Of a stretch of 64,000 nucleotides of DNA, positions 34,901 to 43,900 are shown piece by piece. The notes beneath the pieces are model-generated. The model was not told the origin of the DNA. It worked only from the letters and a program-made list of their open reading frames with translations, and searched no databases. Source of the stretch: Parafrankia sp. EUN1f (lineage in GTDB: Bacteria > Actinomycetota > Actinomycetes > Frankiales > Frankiaceae); the NCBI RefSeq assembly GCF_000177675.1, contig NZ_ADGX01000027.1, forward strand, positions 1 to 64,000. The letters run 5' to 3'. Position 1 is the stretch's first letter. Every line of letters starts with the position of its first letter. The position numbers and the translations under genes are program-made.

Positions 34901-35164
34901 CCACCCACCGCGTCGGACGCCCGCGGACGGATCCTGGACTGCCTGCGAGGCCCGGCGGCCGGAGCCTGCACCAGCACCGACTACCCCGGCGTCTACGGAA
35001 CCATCCAGCTCGACGGCAACGGTGTCGGCCGGCCTCCCGCCGTCCTGCTGCGGGTCGAGGACCTCACCACCGCCTTCGACTCGCCCAGCCAGGTGAGCGT
35101 CGTGGGCACCTGTGCTCCCACGACGGCACCGTGCGACGCCCGTTTTCCGGCGGGCGTCCGGTAG
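31997..35164 (+). CDS. Large receptor-like membrane protein with periplasmic-binding-type ectodomain
   Basis: 1055 residues; GTG at 31997 or 32009. Cytoplasmic N-terminus with a Gly-rich loop, two membrane helices (about 148-168 and 182-205), a 190-residue basic cytoplasmic region and a third helix (about 398-416, AYALVSVLTATALYLQ). Outside is a ~640-residue domain resembling type-1 periplasmic binding proteins of the Leu/Ile/Val class (NSARSTRLPYVRLAIVNTGD, VPMISPTMSADGFGEPL, PLFFQINSTNDDQVQLIYEY, VVFFGGRYTDFAEFAQAL). No kinase, GGDEF or protease domain is visible. It probably senses an external ligand; partner unknown. Short Gly/Ser repeats and Pro-rich linkers. Confidence 0.7.
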   Translation: MGWGVAGSPDRRDVPDVVRDVVALAGRGRGGGRWWWWGARPVVSAPVVSDELAAAVAAAVPGAWVVRVPRADDRRVQDAIDEALRGAGSAAPDTRRYDDLTAALRRPTGAGGGSGGAGGGSGGGAGEAEDLLDRRRIAARRERWKHAVEPVVLLWLGLASLGASLMSAADVREFGQGDLAYNLGAVCLCTGMVLIAARLLAGLWRLARGGIRAVPTEQELAQALLRDLRYDARRFFPTGWFRARDVPGRLPVLLVATPADGRRPVLLDEYLRWHSARLPRWMWWIVAAARRPSAIVVTDHPMPATVDQQIRAAWRRRAQGRSWLRARRRALRGLPAAVVTWWNSLPGPAWRRLGAAAWALARLRFARRCRARLAGGFLAFLALAWPRRARPRLRRLTAYALVSVLTATALYLQRSPSQPYCLRPMAGSDQDLSTDSSGDEWIGYRTCLGWSQLAGNVVGGAVSAVAARLAVRQPGPDDTPDLFDEDLIYRENKRVRQLADAQRPLVTVALITSLTSAASTRAIRSVVAEHEGLAGAYAAQRRINSARSTRLPYVRLAIVNTGDLTVRRGTETAIGRHLETLTKKLQQLAADPTLAAAVVTVNSMAQVQDALDASLGAAGVPMISPTMSADGFGEPLARAVGRDDDLAAAVPGTSPAGTSLPGTSLTGAALLSAAAGAAAPRPQPLFFQINSTNDDQVQLIYEYARNRNEPLAFFFPVTDASQTEPAADDLYLTSLYCDVWRRRPPSHVQELSGGSASLGKARSTCPPAPVAVAASSPAAPPVPVSLVPWSSDRPLSETARIACPPETPEVQPRTASASGPGTGTEETSGAGRPVVFFGGRYTDFAEFAQALRLACGSRMPQVAVSDSAGRFLADRELARHVPHGVQVLIAYRGRTLTCAGMAAAGDAGAGVTGAGGQQLDFYDDIRAYLGRCAGPGAHPEDRWLAGGWAAFSYDSLLLINDALIRAGVPPTASDARGRILDCLRGPAAGACTSTDYPGVYGTIQLDGNGVGRPPAVLLRVEDLTTAFDSPSQVSVVGTCAPTTAPCDARFPAGVR

Positions 35165-35186
35165 CGGCAGCCGGGTGCGCGCGGCG

Positions 35187-36689
35187 TCACGGCCGCGTGT
35201 CGGCCAGGCTCTGGACCGGCGTCGGTGCCGGCACCGACGCCGGCGATGCTGGCGGCGGTGTGGGCACGGTTGTGGTTTCCGGGCGGTTCGGGCGCAGCAG
35301 GAGGCCGGCACCCGCCGCGGCGAAGGACAGCGCGGCCATCAGCCAGTAGGTGTGCTCGTAGGGGGTGAGGGGATCGCTCCCGGCGCGGCTCTCGAGGAGC
35401 ATCGCCAGTGCCGCGATGCCGAGGGCGCCGCCGATCTGGCGGGCCGCGATGTTCAGGCCGACGGCGGCGGCGAAGCGGGTCGGGTCGACGGACAGCGCCG
35501 CCGCACTCGACGAGCCTACGGAGATGGCGCCGATCCCGAGGCCCAGGCCGAACCCGCCGGGGAGCCAAGCGGTGAGGAAGCTCGGCTCGGCCGGGAGCCA
35601 CAGCGCGAGCGCGCCGGCCGTCGCCGCCAGCGTGAGCGCGCCGGCGACGACGAGCACCCGCGGTGACGCCTGCCGCTTCGACCGGCTGATCGTGATCCCG
35701 ACGAGCGCGGAGAACACCGCTCCCGGCGTCATCGCGAGCCCGGCGCGCAGCGCAGAGTAGTCCCAGACGCTCACCAGGAACAGCACGCCCAGCAGCAGCG
35801 ACGCGAAGAGGAACGCGCCGAACAGGGCGGAGACCGCGTTCGCGGCCGCGTAGGTGCGGTTGCGCCACAGGCCGACCTCGATCGCCGGGCTGGGATGGCC
35901 CGCGGAACGGCCGATGGCGGCCAGTGTCGCGGCGCCGCCGCCGATCAGGCAGGCGAGTGTCACCGGGTCCGCCCAGCCCCACCGCTCGGCTTCCGTCAGC
36001 CCGAGGACGAGGGCCGCGATCCCACCGGTGAGCAGTGCTGTCGCAGTGGCGTCCGGGAAACGTCCGCGCTGGGCGGCGGCCGTCCGGGTCTGCGCTGGGG
36101 TTGGCATGGCGGTCGGCAGTTGCCGGGCGCGGGTGAGAAGCCAGATTCCGAGCGGCACGTTCACGCAGAACAGCACCCGCCAGCCGACGGCGTCGACGAG
36201 AACTCCGCCGACCACCGGCCCGAGGACCGCCGCGAGGCTGGCCGAGGCGCTCCACAGCGCGATGGCCGCCGCCCGGCGCTCGGGTGCGGTGTCGGCGAGC
36301 ACGATCGCGAACGACGCGGGGATCAGCAGCGCCGCGCCGACTCCCTGGGCCGCGCGGCCGACCAGCAGTGCCGCGAACACCGGGGCGACGGCGACGAGCA
36401 GCGACGCGGCTGTGAACACGGCTGCGCCGATGAGGAACAGCCGCCGGCGGCCCAGCACGTCGGCCAGCCGCCCGGCGGGTGCGAGCAGCGCCGCGAGCGG
36501 GATCGCATAGATCGTGACCACCCAGGACACGGACGTCACGCCGACCTCGAAGTCGTGCGCCAGGTCCGGCACCGCCAGATTGGTGATCATCGCGTCGAGG
36601 AAGGCGAGGAACGAGCCGCCGCAGGCGAGCAGGAGCGGCGTCCGTGCGGATGGGGGAGCGGATGGGGGAACAGGGGCTCGGGAGCTCAT
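35187..36689 (-). CDS. MFS drug/metabolite exporter (DHA2/EmrB-type)
   Basis: 500 residues with about 14 membrane helices. Typical motifs: FLAFLDAMITNLAVPDLAHD, motif A variant GRLADVLGRRRLFLIGAAVF and motif C region GPVVGGVLVDAVGWRVLFCV. Proton-driven efflux is predicted. The ATG at 36689 has no clear ribosome-binding site, so the mRNA may be leaderless. A large inverted repeat (36701-36743) lies directly upstream and resembles a double TetR operator. The cognate regulator is not adjacent. Convergent with the receptor-like gene, 22 bp apart. Confidence 0.9.
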   Translation of the reverse strand: MSSRAPVPPSAPPSARTPLLLACGGSFLAFLDAMITNLAVPDLAHDFEVGVTSVSWVVTIYAIPLAALLAPAGRLADVLGRRRLFLIGAAVFTAASLLVAVAPVFAALLVGRAAQGVGAALLIPASFAIVLADTAPERRAAAIALWSASASLAAVLGPVVGGVLVDAVGWRVLFCVNVPLGIWLLTRARQLPTAMPTPAQTRTAAAQRGRFPDATATALLTGGIAALVLGLTEAERWGWADPVTLACLIGGGAATLAAIGRSAGHPSPAIEVGLWRNRTYAAANAVSALFGAFLFASLLLGVLFLVSVWDYSALRAGLAMTPGAVFSALVGITISRSKRQASPRVLVVAGALTLAATAGALALWLPAEPSFLTAWLPGGFGLGLGIGAISVGSSSAAALSVDPTRFAAAVGLNIAARQIGGALGIAALAMLLESRAGSDPLTPYEHTYWLMAALSFAAAGAGLLLRPNRPETTTVPTPPPASPASVPAPTPVQSLADTRP

Positions 36690-36700
36690 GGCGGCAATTT

Positions 36701-36743
36701 AGCGACCGATCGTTCGCACTTCAATAGCGAACGATCGATCGCT
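36701..36743. promoter_or_regulatory. Inverted-repeat operator of the MFS gene
   Basis: Arms AGCGACCGATCGTTCGC (36701-36717) and GCGAACGATCGATCGCT (36727-36743) are reverse complements with one mismatch and are separated by 9 bp. Each arm is itself nearly palindromic. The element begins 12 bp upstream of the MFS start. Most likely two adjacent TetR-family half-dimer sites. Confidence 0.65.
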
Positions 36744-36904
36744 ATGCTGATGGCCGCGGCGGGCTCCCGCTTCGCCGTCGCCGTGCTCGGCACGTGCTCG
36801 ACACGGTGCGGCGACCCCACGGCGACCCCACGACGTCCCTGTGGTGCGCCGCGGGAATATCCGGCCGAAGACCTTCTCGACGCAGACGGGAACGTGAGGC
36901 AGCA

Positions 36905-37732
36905 ATGAGCGACGACCTCAGCGCGGCGGGTGCGCAGGTGGCTGGTGACCACGTGTCTGGTGACCAGACGCCTGGTCACCACGTGCTGCCGACCGCCGAA
37001 CGGCAGGACAGGTACATCGCCACCCCGGAGCAGACGGACATCCTGCTCAGGGCCGCGACCTGGAACCGGTATGCCGCCCTCGGCGACTCGATGGCCGAGG
37101 GCATCCTCGAGCCGCTGGCCGGCTACGACCCGACCTGCTGGGCGGACCGGATCGCCGCCGCGCTCCGGCGCGTCCGGCCCGAGCTGGCCTACCTCAACAC
37201 CGGCCACCGCGGCCAGCTGTCCACCGAGGTCCGCGAGACCCAGCTGGGCAAGGTGCTGGACTTCGGGCCCGACCTGGTCACCGTCGTCTGCGGCGGCAAC
37301 GACATCCTGGCGCCGGCCTTCGAACCCGACGTCTACCGCGAGAACCTCGACGCGATGGTCGGCGCGCTTGCCGAGGCCGGCGCGACGATCTTCCTCTACA
37401 GCCTCATGGACATCACCGCCGGGCTGCCGGAGCTGGCCGGAATCCGGCCCCGGCTGGAGCAGCTCAACGACGCGACGCACCAGATCGCCCGCGGGTACGG
37501 GACGATCTGGGTCGAGCTGTGGGCACATCCCGCCGCCGGTGACCGCGACGCCTACAGCTCCGACAAGATGCACATGTCCGCTCGCGGGCACGGGCTCATC
37601 GCCACCCGGACGATCGAGGAGCTCGGCCACCACCTCGAGACCGGGCGCACCCGCCTGGGCGAGACCGCCGAGACCACCGGGGCCGCCGAGACCACCGGGG
37701 CCGTCGCGCTCGTCTCCCAGGACGCCGGATGA
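36905..37732 (+). CDS. SGNH/GDSL-family hydrolase
   Basis: 275 residues from an ATG at 36905 with a GTGAGG site. SGNH blocks: YAALGDSMAEG (nucleophile Ser), GHRGQLSTEV, VCGGNDILAP (oxyanion Asn) and SSDKMHMSARGHGLIA (Asp and His). No signal peptide, so it is probably cytoplasmic. A short N-terminal segment AGDHVSGDQTPGHHV is coded by palindrome-rich DNA (GGTGACCACGTG-like), and the end has an AETTGA repeat. A deacylase or esterase; substrate unknown. Confidence 0.88.
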   Translation: MSDDLSAAGAQVAGDHVSGDQTPGHHVLPTAERQDRYIATPEQTDILLRAATWNRYAALGDSMAEGILEPLAGYDPTCWADRIAAALRRVRPELAYLNTGHRGQLSTEVRETQLGKVLDFGPDLVTVVCGGNDILAPAFEPDVYRENLDAMVGALAEAGATIFLYSLMDITAGLPELAGIRPRLEQLNDATHQIARGYGTIWVELWAHPAAGDRDAYSSDKMHMSARGHGLIATRTIEELGHHLETGRTRLGETAETTGAAETTGAVALVSQDAG

Positions 37733-37809
37733 GATGAACGTACCGGCGACACCGGGCGCCGCTATCATTCGGCGCGGAATCGTGCGGTTCAGCCCCGGGA
37801 GCGGCCACG

Positions 37810-39810
37810 GTGGATTACGGTCTCGGCGTCGACCTCGGGACGACCTCCACGGCCGCGGCCATCGGGCGTCCCGGGCGGATCGAGATGGTCGGCCTCGGTG
37901 GTCGCGACCTTCTCACTCCGTCCGTCGCGTTCGCGGCATCCGATTCGAGCCTGCTCACCGGCGACGCCGCCGACCGGCAGGCGCGCCGAGACCCGGGCCG
38001 GGCGGCGTGGGAGTTCAAACGCCGGCTCGGCGACCCCACTCCGCTGCTCCTCGGCGGCGCGCCGTTCTCACCGGTCCGGCTCCTGGCCGCCGTGCTGGCC
38101 GACACCGTCGCGGCCGCGACCGCGCGGATCGGCCACCCACCGGCGCGGATCGTCCTGAGCCGGCCGGCGGTGTGGGGGCAGTACCGGCTCGAACAGTTCG
38201 ACGAGGTGCCCCGGCTGGCCGGTCTGGACGCCGTTCGGATGGTGACGGAGCCCGAGGCCGTGGCCATCTACTACGCGCTGGGGGAGGACAACGTCGCGGC
38301 GGCGGCGGCGGATGCGGTCTCGGGCGTGGGTGCGGGCGCGGGAGCGGGTGCAGGTGTGGGCGGCACGGCGGCGGGTGGGCTCGCGGGTACGGCGGGTGTC
38401 GTGCACGCCGCGGGGCCGGCCGGGGTCGGGCGCCAGCAGGTGGCCGACGGCAGCGTCATCGCCGTCTACGACCTCGGCGGCGGCACCTTCGACTCCGCCG
38501 TCCTGCACTACGAGGACGGCAGGGCCCGTGTCCTCGGCACCCCCGAAGGCGTCGAATGGCTGGGCGGCGCGGACTTCGACGAGGCGGTGTTCCAGTACGT
38601 GGACCGGGCCCTCGACGGTGCCGTGTCCGCGCTGGGGCCCGTGCCCGGATCCCTCGGCGGCATCGCCGCCTCCGGCACGCTCGGCGGCTCCGCGTCGACC
38701 GCCGCCGACCCCGTCGCGCGGGAGGACGCCGCCGCGCTCGCCCGGCTGCGGTCCGACTGCATCCTCGCGAAGGAGGCACTCTCCTTCGACGCGGAGGCCG
38801 TCATACCCGTGTTCCTGCGCACCGTCCGGCGGGACGTCGAGATCACCCGGGCGCAGTTCGAGGAACTGATTCGCCCGGCCCTGACCTCGACCGTCGAGGC
38901 CCTGCACCGGGCCCTGCGGTCCGCGGACGTCGAGCCGGCGGACCTGACCGCGGTGCTGCTCTCCGGCGGCTCCTCGCGCATCCCCCTGGTGGCGCGGATG
39001 GTCGAGGAAAGCCTGGGCCGCCCCGTGATCGTCGACGCCCACCCGCAGCGCACCGTGGCTCTCGGCGCCGCGCTGCTCGCCGCCGGGCCTGCGCCCGCGC
39101 CGGTGATGGTGCCCAGGCCGACGATCTCCGTCCCCGCCCGCACCACCGCCGTGTCGTCTCCGCCCACGGACGCCCCCAGGCCCGCACGCCCCACGGACGG
39201 GCGCGGCGTTCCGGCGCCGACTGGGTCCGGCTCCGTGCCGTCCGTGCCGTCCGTGCCGTCCGTGCCGTCCGGGGAGAACCCGATGCCATCTGCGACAGCG
39301 GGAGCGGAGGCCGCCGGCTCGACGTTGGCGATCGATGAGCGTGCGCTCGGCGAGCCCGCGGCCAGCGGGCCCGCGGGTGCCGCGCAGGCCGGTGCACCGG
39401 CCGCCGTGCCCGGCAGCGCGGGGAATTCGGGGAAGGTCGAAGCATCGCCGGATCCAGCGGATCCAGCGGATCCAGCGGATCCGGGGAATCCGGGGAATCC
39501 GGGGGATGCGGCCGCCGGCGCTGGACCGGCCGCCGGCGGGGCCAGCGGCGTGCCCACGGCGGAACAACCGCTGGGGCGCCGTCTCGTGCTCGCTGTTGTC
39601 GGCCTGCTCCTCGCGGTCGTCGCCGGCGCGGTCTACGGCTACACCCACCGCGACACCACGTCCTCCGCGCCAGCACCCGTGGTGGAAATCCCCGACGACC
39701 GGCGGTCCGCAGGATCGGGGCCTTCCGCCGACCACAATTCGTACGAGTTTCAGGTTGCCCTTGCTGCTGAGCAGGAATCGAGGTTGTCGCTGCTGCCGAG
39801 CAAGGTCTGA
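37810..39810 (+). CDS. Membrane-anchored Hsp70-like protein
   Basis: 666 residues from a GTG at 37810. Hsp70 ATPase motifs: GLGVDLGTTSTAAA, MVTEPEAVAIYYAL, IAVYDLGGGTFDSAVLHYED, LSGGSSRIPLVARMVEESLG. An Ala/Gly-rich loop (about 165-200) interrupts lobe I. The DnaK peptide-binding domain is missing. Instead, a long disordered linker (about 430-590) leads to one membrane helix (about 593-613, VLAVVGLLLAVVAGAVYGY) and a short outside tail. The linker contains VPS repeats from a 9-bp unit at 39232-39267 and DPA/GNP repeats at about 39450-39505. Such anchored Hsp70s are regulatory or sensor proteins rather than general chaperones. Confidence 0.85.
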   Translation: MDYGLGVDLGTTSTAAAIGRPGRIEMVGLGGRDLLTPSVAFAASDSSLLTGDAADRQARRDPGRAAWEFKRRLGDPTPLLLGGAPFSPVRLLAAVLADTVAAATARIGHPPARIVLSRPAVWGQYRLEQFDEVPRLAGLDAVRMVTEPEAVAIYYALGEDNVAAAAADAVSGVGAGAGAGAGVGGTAAGGLAGTAGVVHAAGPAGVGRQQVADGSVIAVYDLGGGTFDSAVLHYEDGRARVLGTPEGVEWLGGADFDEAVFQYVDRALDGAVSALGPVPGSLGGIAASGTLGGSASTAADPVAREDAAALARLRSDCILAKEALSFDAEAVIPVFLRTVRRDVEITRAQFEELIRPALTSTVEALHRALRSADVEPADLTAVLLSGGSSRIPLVARMVEESLGRPVIVDAHPQRTVALGAALLAAGPAPAPVMVPRPTISVPARTTAVSSPPTDAPRPARPTDGRGVPAPTGSGSVPSVPSVPSVPSGENPMPSATAGAEAAGSTLAIDERALGEPAASGPAGAAQAGAPAAVPGSAGNSGKVEASPDPADPADPADPGNPGNPGDAAAGAGPAAGGASGVPTAEQPLGRRLVLAVVGLLLAVVAGAVYGYTHRDTTSSAPAPVVEIPDDRRSAGSGPSADHNSYEFQVALAAEQESRLSLLPSKV

Positions 39811-40178
39811 GGGTCGTGGTCGTCAGTGTCGGGAGCGCGTCGCGAAATTCCGAGATGCGGCGGATCCCGGGTCACCCATCTGGACCCGGTGGTCCGTGCC
39901 CACCCGCCGCACGCGAACCCGCCGGGGATCCCGTGCCACCGCGCCGCGTCAGCATTCACCCCAATGACGACAAAAAGGTCACAAAGTCGCTTGGCGATCC
40001 GCAAGAAGTGAGGATTTCGGTTGCTGTCGCAGCCATAATCCTCCTTACTTGCTCGGAAGCAGGGGCGGAAAGTGGTCGGTCCGGGTAGGGAAAGCCCTAC
40101 CCGGACCGGGTGTGGGCGTCACCGGGTGGAGGGTCCGCTCCCTGTCGGGGCATGCCGCCTCTCCGCGACGTTTACCGC
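39811..40178. other. Intergenic region with a strong hairpin
   Basis: 368 bp between the Hsp70-like gene and the sigma factor. The stretch 39960-40070 is unusually AT-rich for this genome. The rest holds the 14-bp stem hairpin at 40077-40108. Short frames exist but none looks like a protein. Confidence 0.6.
40077..40108. terminator. Hairpin with 14-bp perfect stem
   Basis: CGGTCCGGGTAGGG, loop AAAG, then the exact complement. It lies 266 bp after the Hsp70-like stop and 70 bp before the sigma factor start. It could terminate the upstream transcript or act in the leader of the sigma factor mRNA. No U-tract. Confidence 0.55.
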
Positions 40179-40853
40179 ATGACCTCCGACAGCGAACGTG
40201 ACATCACCGCGCCCGCAGCTCTGCCCCGGGAGCGGGTCTTCGAGGAACTCGTGCGGACCCATCGCGGGCCGCTGCTCTCCTACGCGACACGCCTCACCGG
40301 CGGGGACCGCGGGCGGGCGGAGGACGTCGTCCAGGAGACGTTCCTGCGGGCCTGGCATCACCTGGAGCGGCTGACGACCCGGCCGGGGTCGGTACACGGC
40401 TGGCTGCGCCGGGTGGCGCACAACCTGGCCGTGGACGGCCACCGGTCCCGGCAGGCCCGCCCCACCGAGCTTGAGCTCACCGCCGACCACGCCGACATCG
40501 CCATGCCCTCGGACACCTCCGAGGCCGTCGTCCTGTCGGTGGTCATGGCGGAGGCCCTGCGGCAGGTCTGGCCCGTCCACCGGTCCGCGCTCGTGGAGGT
40601 CTACCTGCGTGACCGGACGTCCGAGCAGGCGGCGGCGCGGCTCGGGGTGCCGGTCGGGACGGTGAAGAGCCGCGTCCACTACGGTCGGCGCGCGCTGCGC
40701 CAGGTGGCGGACCAGCTCGGTCTGGGACCAGCCCACACCGCGGCCCGGCCCACCTCCGCCCACCCCTCCGCCCGCGCCGCGGCCCGGTCCGCCTCCACCG
40801 GGCACCACTCCCGCCGGACCTGCGGCGGACGGCGCGGTACGCCGACATCCTGA
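40179..40853 (+). CDS. ECF-subfamily RNA polymerase sigma factor
   Basis: 224 residues from an ATG at 40179; an ATG at 40152 is an alternative. Region 2: FEELVRTHRGPLLSYATRLT, RAEDVVQETFLRAWHH, GWLRRVAHNLAVDGHR. Region 4: YLRDRTSEQAAARLGVPVGT and VKSRVHYGRRALRQ. An Ala/Ser/His-rich tail of ~35 residues follows region 4. Similar to SigL/SigK-type sigma factors, which usually have a zinc-binding anti-sigma gene next door, but none is present. Convergent with the AAA/beta-helix gene. Its regulon and activating signal are unknown. Confidence 0.9.
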   Translation: MTSDSERDITAPAALPRERVFEELVRTHRGPLLSYATRLTGGDRGRAEDVVQETFLRAWHHLERLTTRPGSVHGWLRRVAHNLAVDGHRSRQARPTELELTADHADIAMPSDTSEAVVLSVVMAEALRQVWPVHRSALVEVYLRDRTSEQAAARLGVPVGTVKSRVHYGRRALRQVADQLGLGPAHTAARPTSAHPSARAAARSASTGHHSRRTCGGRRGTPTS

Positions 40854-40932
40854 CGCCGGTCGTCCCGCCCCGGCCGGTGCTGTGCCCTCGTCGGGGCCGG
40901 TGCCGGGCCGGCACCGGCCCCGGACTCGGCGA

Positions 40933-43900
40933 TTACCGCAGCAGGGCCGCGGCGACATCGCCGGGCAGCAGCTGCTGCAGGTCGTCGACGGTGGGCGCCG
41001 GCATCCGGCGCAGGCGGCTGGCCTGGCGGGTGATGATGCGGTCGAGCATCTGGCGGGCGTAACGGCCGTTACCGAACGCCTCGTCGCGGCGCAGACCGTC
41101 GAAGTGCTCGCGCAGCGCCTGGAGGGTGCCGCCGTGGGGCTGGTAGCCGCTCGCCTGCGCGAGACTCTCGAAGATCGCCACGAGTTCGTCGGCGGAGTAC
41201 GAGGAGAAGCGGATGCGGTGGCTGAACCGGGACGCGAGCCCGGCGTTGCTGGCGAGGAACTGCTCCATGTCGGCGGTGTAGCCGGCGGCGATGACGACGA
41301 CGTCGTCGCGGTGATCCTCCATGAGCTTCACCAGGGTGTCGATGGCCTCGCGGCCGAAGTCGGCACCGTCGCCGCGGGCGGACAACGCGTAGGCCTCGTC
41401 GATGAACAGGACCCCGCCGCGGGCGGAGTCGAAGACCTCCGTGGTCTTCGCCGCGGTGTGCCCGACGTACCGGCCGACGAGGTCGGCGCGGGCGACCTCG
41501 ACGAGCTGGCCGGTGCGCAGGACGCCCATCGCGGCGAGCAGTTCGCCGTAGAGCCGCGCGACGGTGGTCTTGCCGGTGCCGGGCGGGCCGGCGAAGACCA
41601 GGTGCCGCGACACCGCGGGGGCGGGCAGGCCGGCATCGGCACGGGCCTGCACCGAGGCGAGCAGGTCCACCAGGTCGGAGACCTCGCGTTTGACCTCGGC
41701 GAGCCCGGTCATCGCGTGCAGGCGGCGCAGCAGGCTCTCGACGACGCGGTTTCGTTCCGCCGCGGCGTCCTCGGCCTGCGGGCCCACGGTGTCGCCCAGG
41801 TCCTCCGGCAGCAGGCGGGCCAGCTCCAGGTCCGGGGTGTCGGGGGTGCGGGCGAGGCGGTATGCCTGGCGGCCCAGCATCGTCTCGAACAGCTGACGGG
41901 CGGCGCGGGCGTTGCCGAACGTCTCGGTGCGCGGCACCTTGTCGAAATGGCGGTGCATCGCCTCCCGGGTCTCGTACTCGAGGGCGTAGTGATGGTCACG
42001 GCACAGGCGTTCGACGATGGTGACGAGCTCGGCGCTGGTGTAGCTGTCGAACTCGATGGTGCGGGAGAACCGGGACTGCAGGCCCGGGTTCGCGGCCAGG
42101 AACGAGCGCATCTGCGGCGAGTAGCCGGCGACGATGACGACGACCTCGTCGCGGCGGTCCTCCATCAGCTTCACGAGGGTGTCGATGGCCTCGCGGCCGA
42201 AGTCGTGGCTGCCGTCGGACGGGGCGAGCGTGTACGCCTCGTCGATGAACAGGATGCCGCCGACCGCCTCCTCGAACTTCGCGGTGGTCCGCACGGCTGT
42301 GCCGCCGACGTGCTCGGCGACGAGGTCGGCGCGGGCGACCTCGACGAGCTGGCCGGTCTCCAGCACGCCGAGGGCGGCGAGGATCTTCCCGAACAGGCGC
42401 GCCACCGTGGTCTTGCCGGTGCCGGGCGGGCCGGCGAAGACCACGTGACGTGACATCGTCGGCGGCGCGTGCAGTCGGGCCTGCCGCCGTCGCCGCGCGA
42501 TCTGGTGCAGCCCGACCAGGGTGGCGACCTCGCGTTTGACGCCTTCCAGGCCGACCAGGGCGTCCAGCTCGGCGAGCAGCGCGGTCACCTGGTCAGAGGG
42601 CTGGTCACCGGAAGCCGTGGCGGAGCCGCTGTCGGAGCCGCCGGTGCCGGGGCCGCCCGAACCGGTGCCAGGGCCGCCGTCGGCACCACCACCACCGCCA
42701 CCGAGGTCACCACCGCCACCGAGGTCACCACCGCCACCGAGGTCACCACCGCCACCGAGGTCACCACGGGCACCGCCGGCGCTGTTGACCCCCGACGGGC
42801 TCGACTGCGCCGCGTGATCGCGCGGCGGGTGGTCTCGGCGCGCGGTGCCGTCGCCGCCAGGCATTGGTGCCCGCCCGCCGCCCGGTGCGGTCGTGAACGA
42901 GACCGGGAGGTTGTTGTGGCCGGTGTCGATGCCACTGACGTGCAGGTTGGACGTCTGGCAGGTGACCTCGACGCCACCCCCGCCGTTGCCGCGGGCCACC
43001 CCGCCGACGACCGACACCTCTCCGTTCGTCTCGACGAGCAGGCCGGGTCCCTCGTTCGCGACCAGGTCCACGTCGGTGATCGAAGCGCCGCTGCCGGGTG
43101 CGAGGACGAGGCCCGGGCCACGGGTGCCGTGGACCCGGGCACCGGCCATCAGCGGGTGCGCCGCCTCCCGCACGAGGATCCCCACCTCGCGGGCACCCTC
43201 GACGTCCACGGCCGCCAGGTGCGGTGCCGCACGCTCACGGATCTCGACGCCGATCCGGCAGCCGGTGACCTGCAGGTTGCGCACCTGCAGGTGGGCGTCG
43301 CCGGCCAGGTCGAGACCGGATCGTCGGGCGCCGGCGATCCGGGACTCCTCCAGGTACCCGTCGCCGCCGGTGGCGCGCACCCCGTGGTTGACGTCGGTGA
43401 TGTCCAGACCGAGCAGGCGGGGCGCGGCGGCGTCCTCGATCACCAGCCCCGACGGGCTGCCGTGCACGGCGGTGCCGTCGAACAGCGCCGCCGAGCGGGC
43501 GATCAACAGGGCGCCCGCGTCGCCGCAGGACGCGATCTCTCCACCGGTCACCTCGGGGCGTGCCGCTTCGACGGCGACCAGCCCGGCCGCCCCGCTGCCG
43601 CGCACCACGCAGCCCTGGAGCACGGGTGTGGAGCGGCCGGCGGCGTGCAGACCGTGGCCCGCGGGCGCCTCGACGAGGCAGTCGACGAGCGTCGGCGCCG
43701 CCTGATCCAGGGTCATCAGCGCATGGCCCGCCATGCCACGCAGCTCGCAGCGTTCGAAGGTCGGCCGGGCGTGGTCGGCGGCATGGACGCCCACCACGCC
43801 CCGGGCGAGGCGGGTGTCGGTCATCCGCAGCCGGGAGCTCGCGTGGGCGACCACGCCGACGCCGTTGCCCGCGTCGATCCAGCATCGCTCGAGCAGCGGG

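Noticed and set aside
42697-42768. Possible CRISPR-like array
   Set aside because: Units are contiguous 18-mers without spacers and code for a Gly-rich linker.
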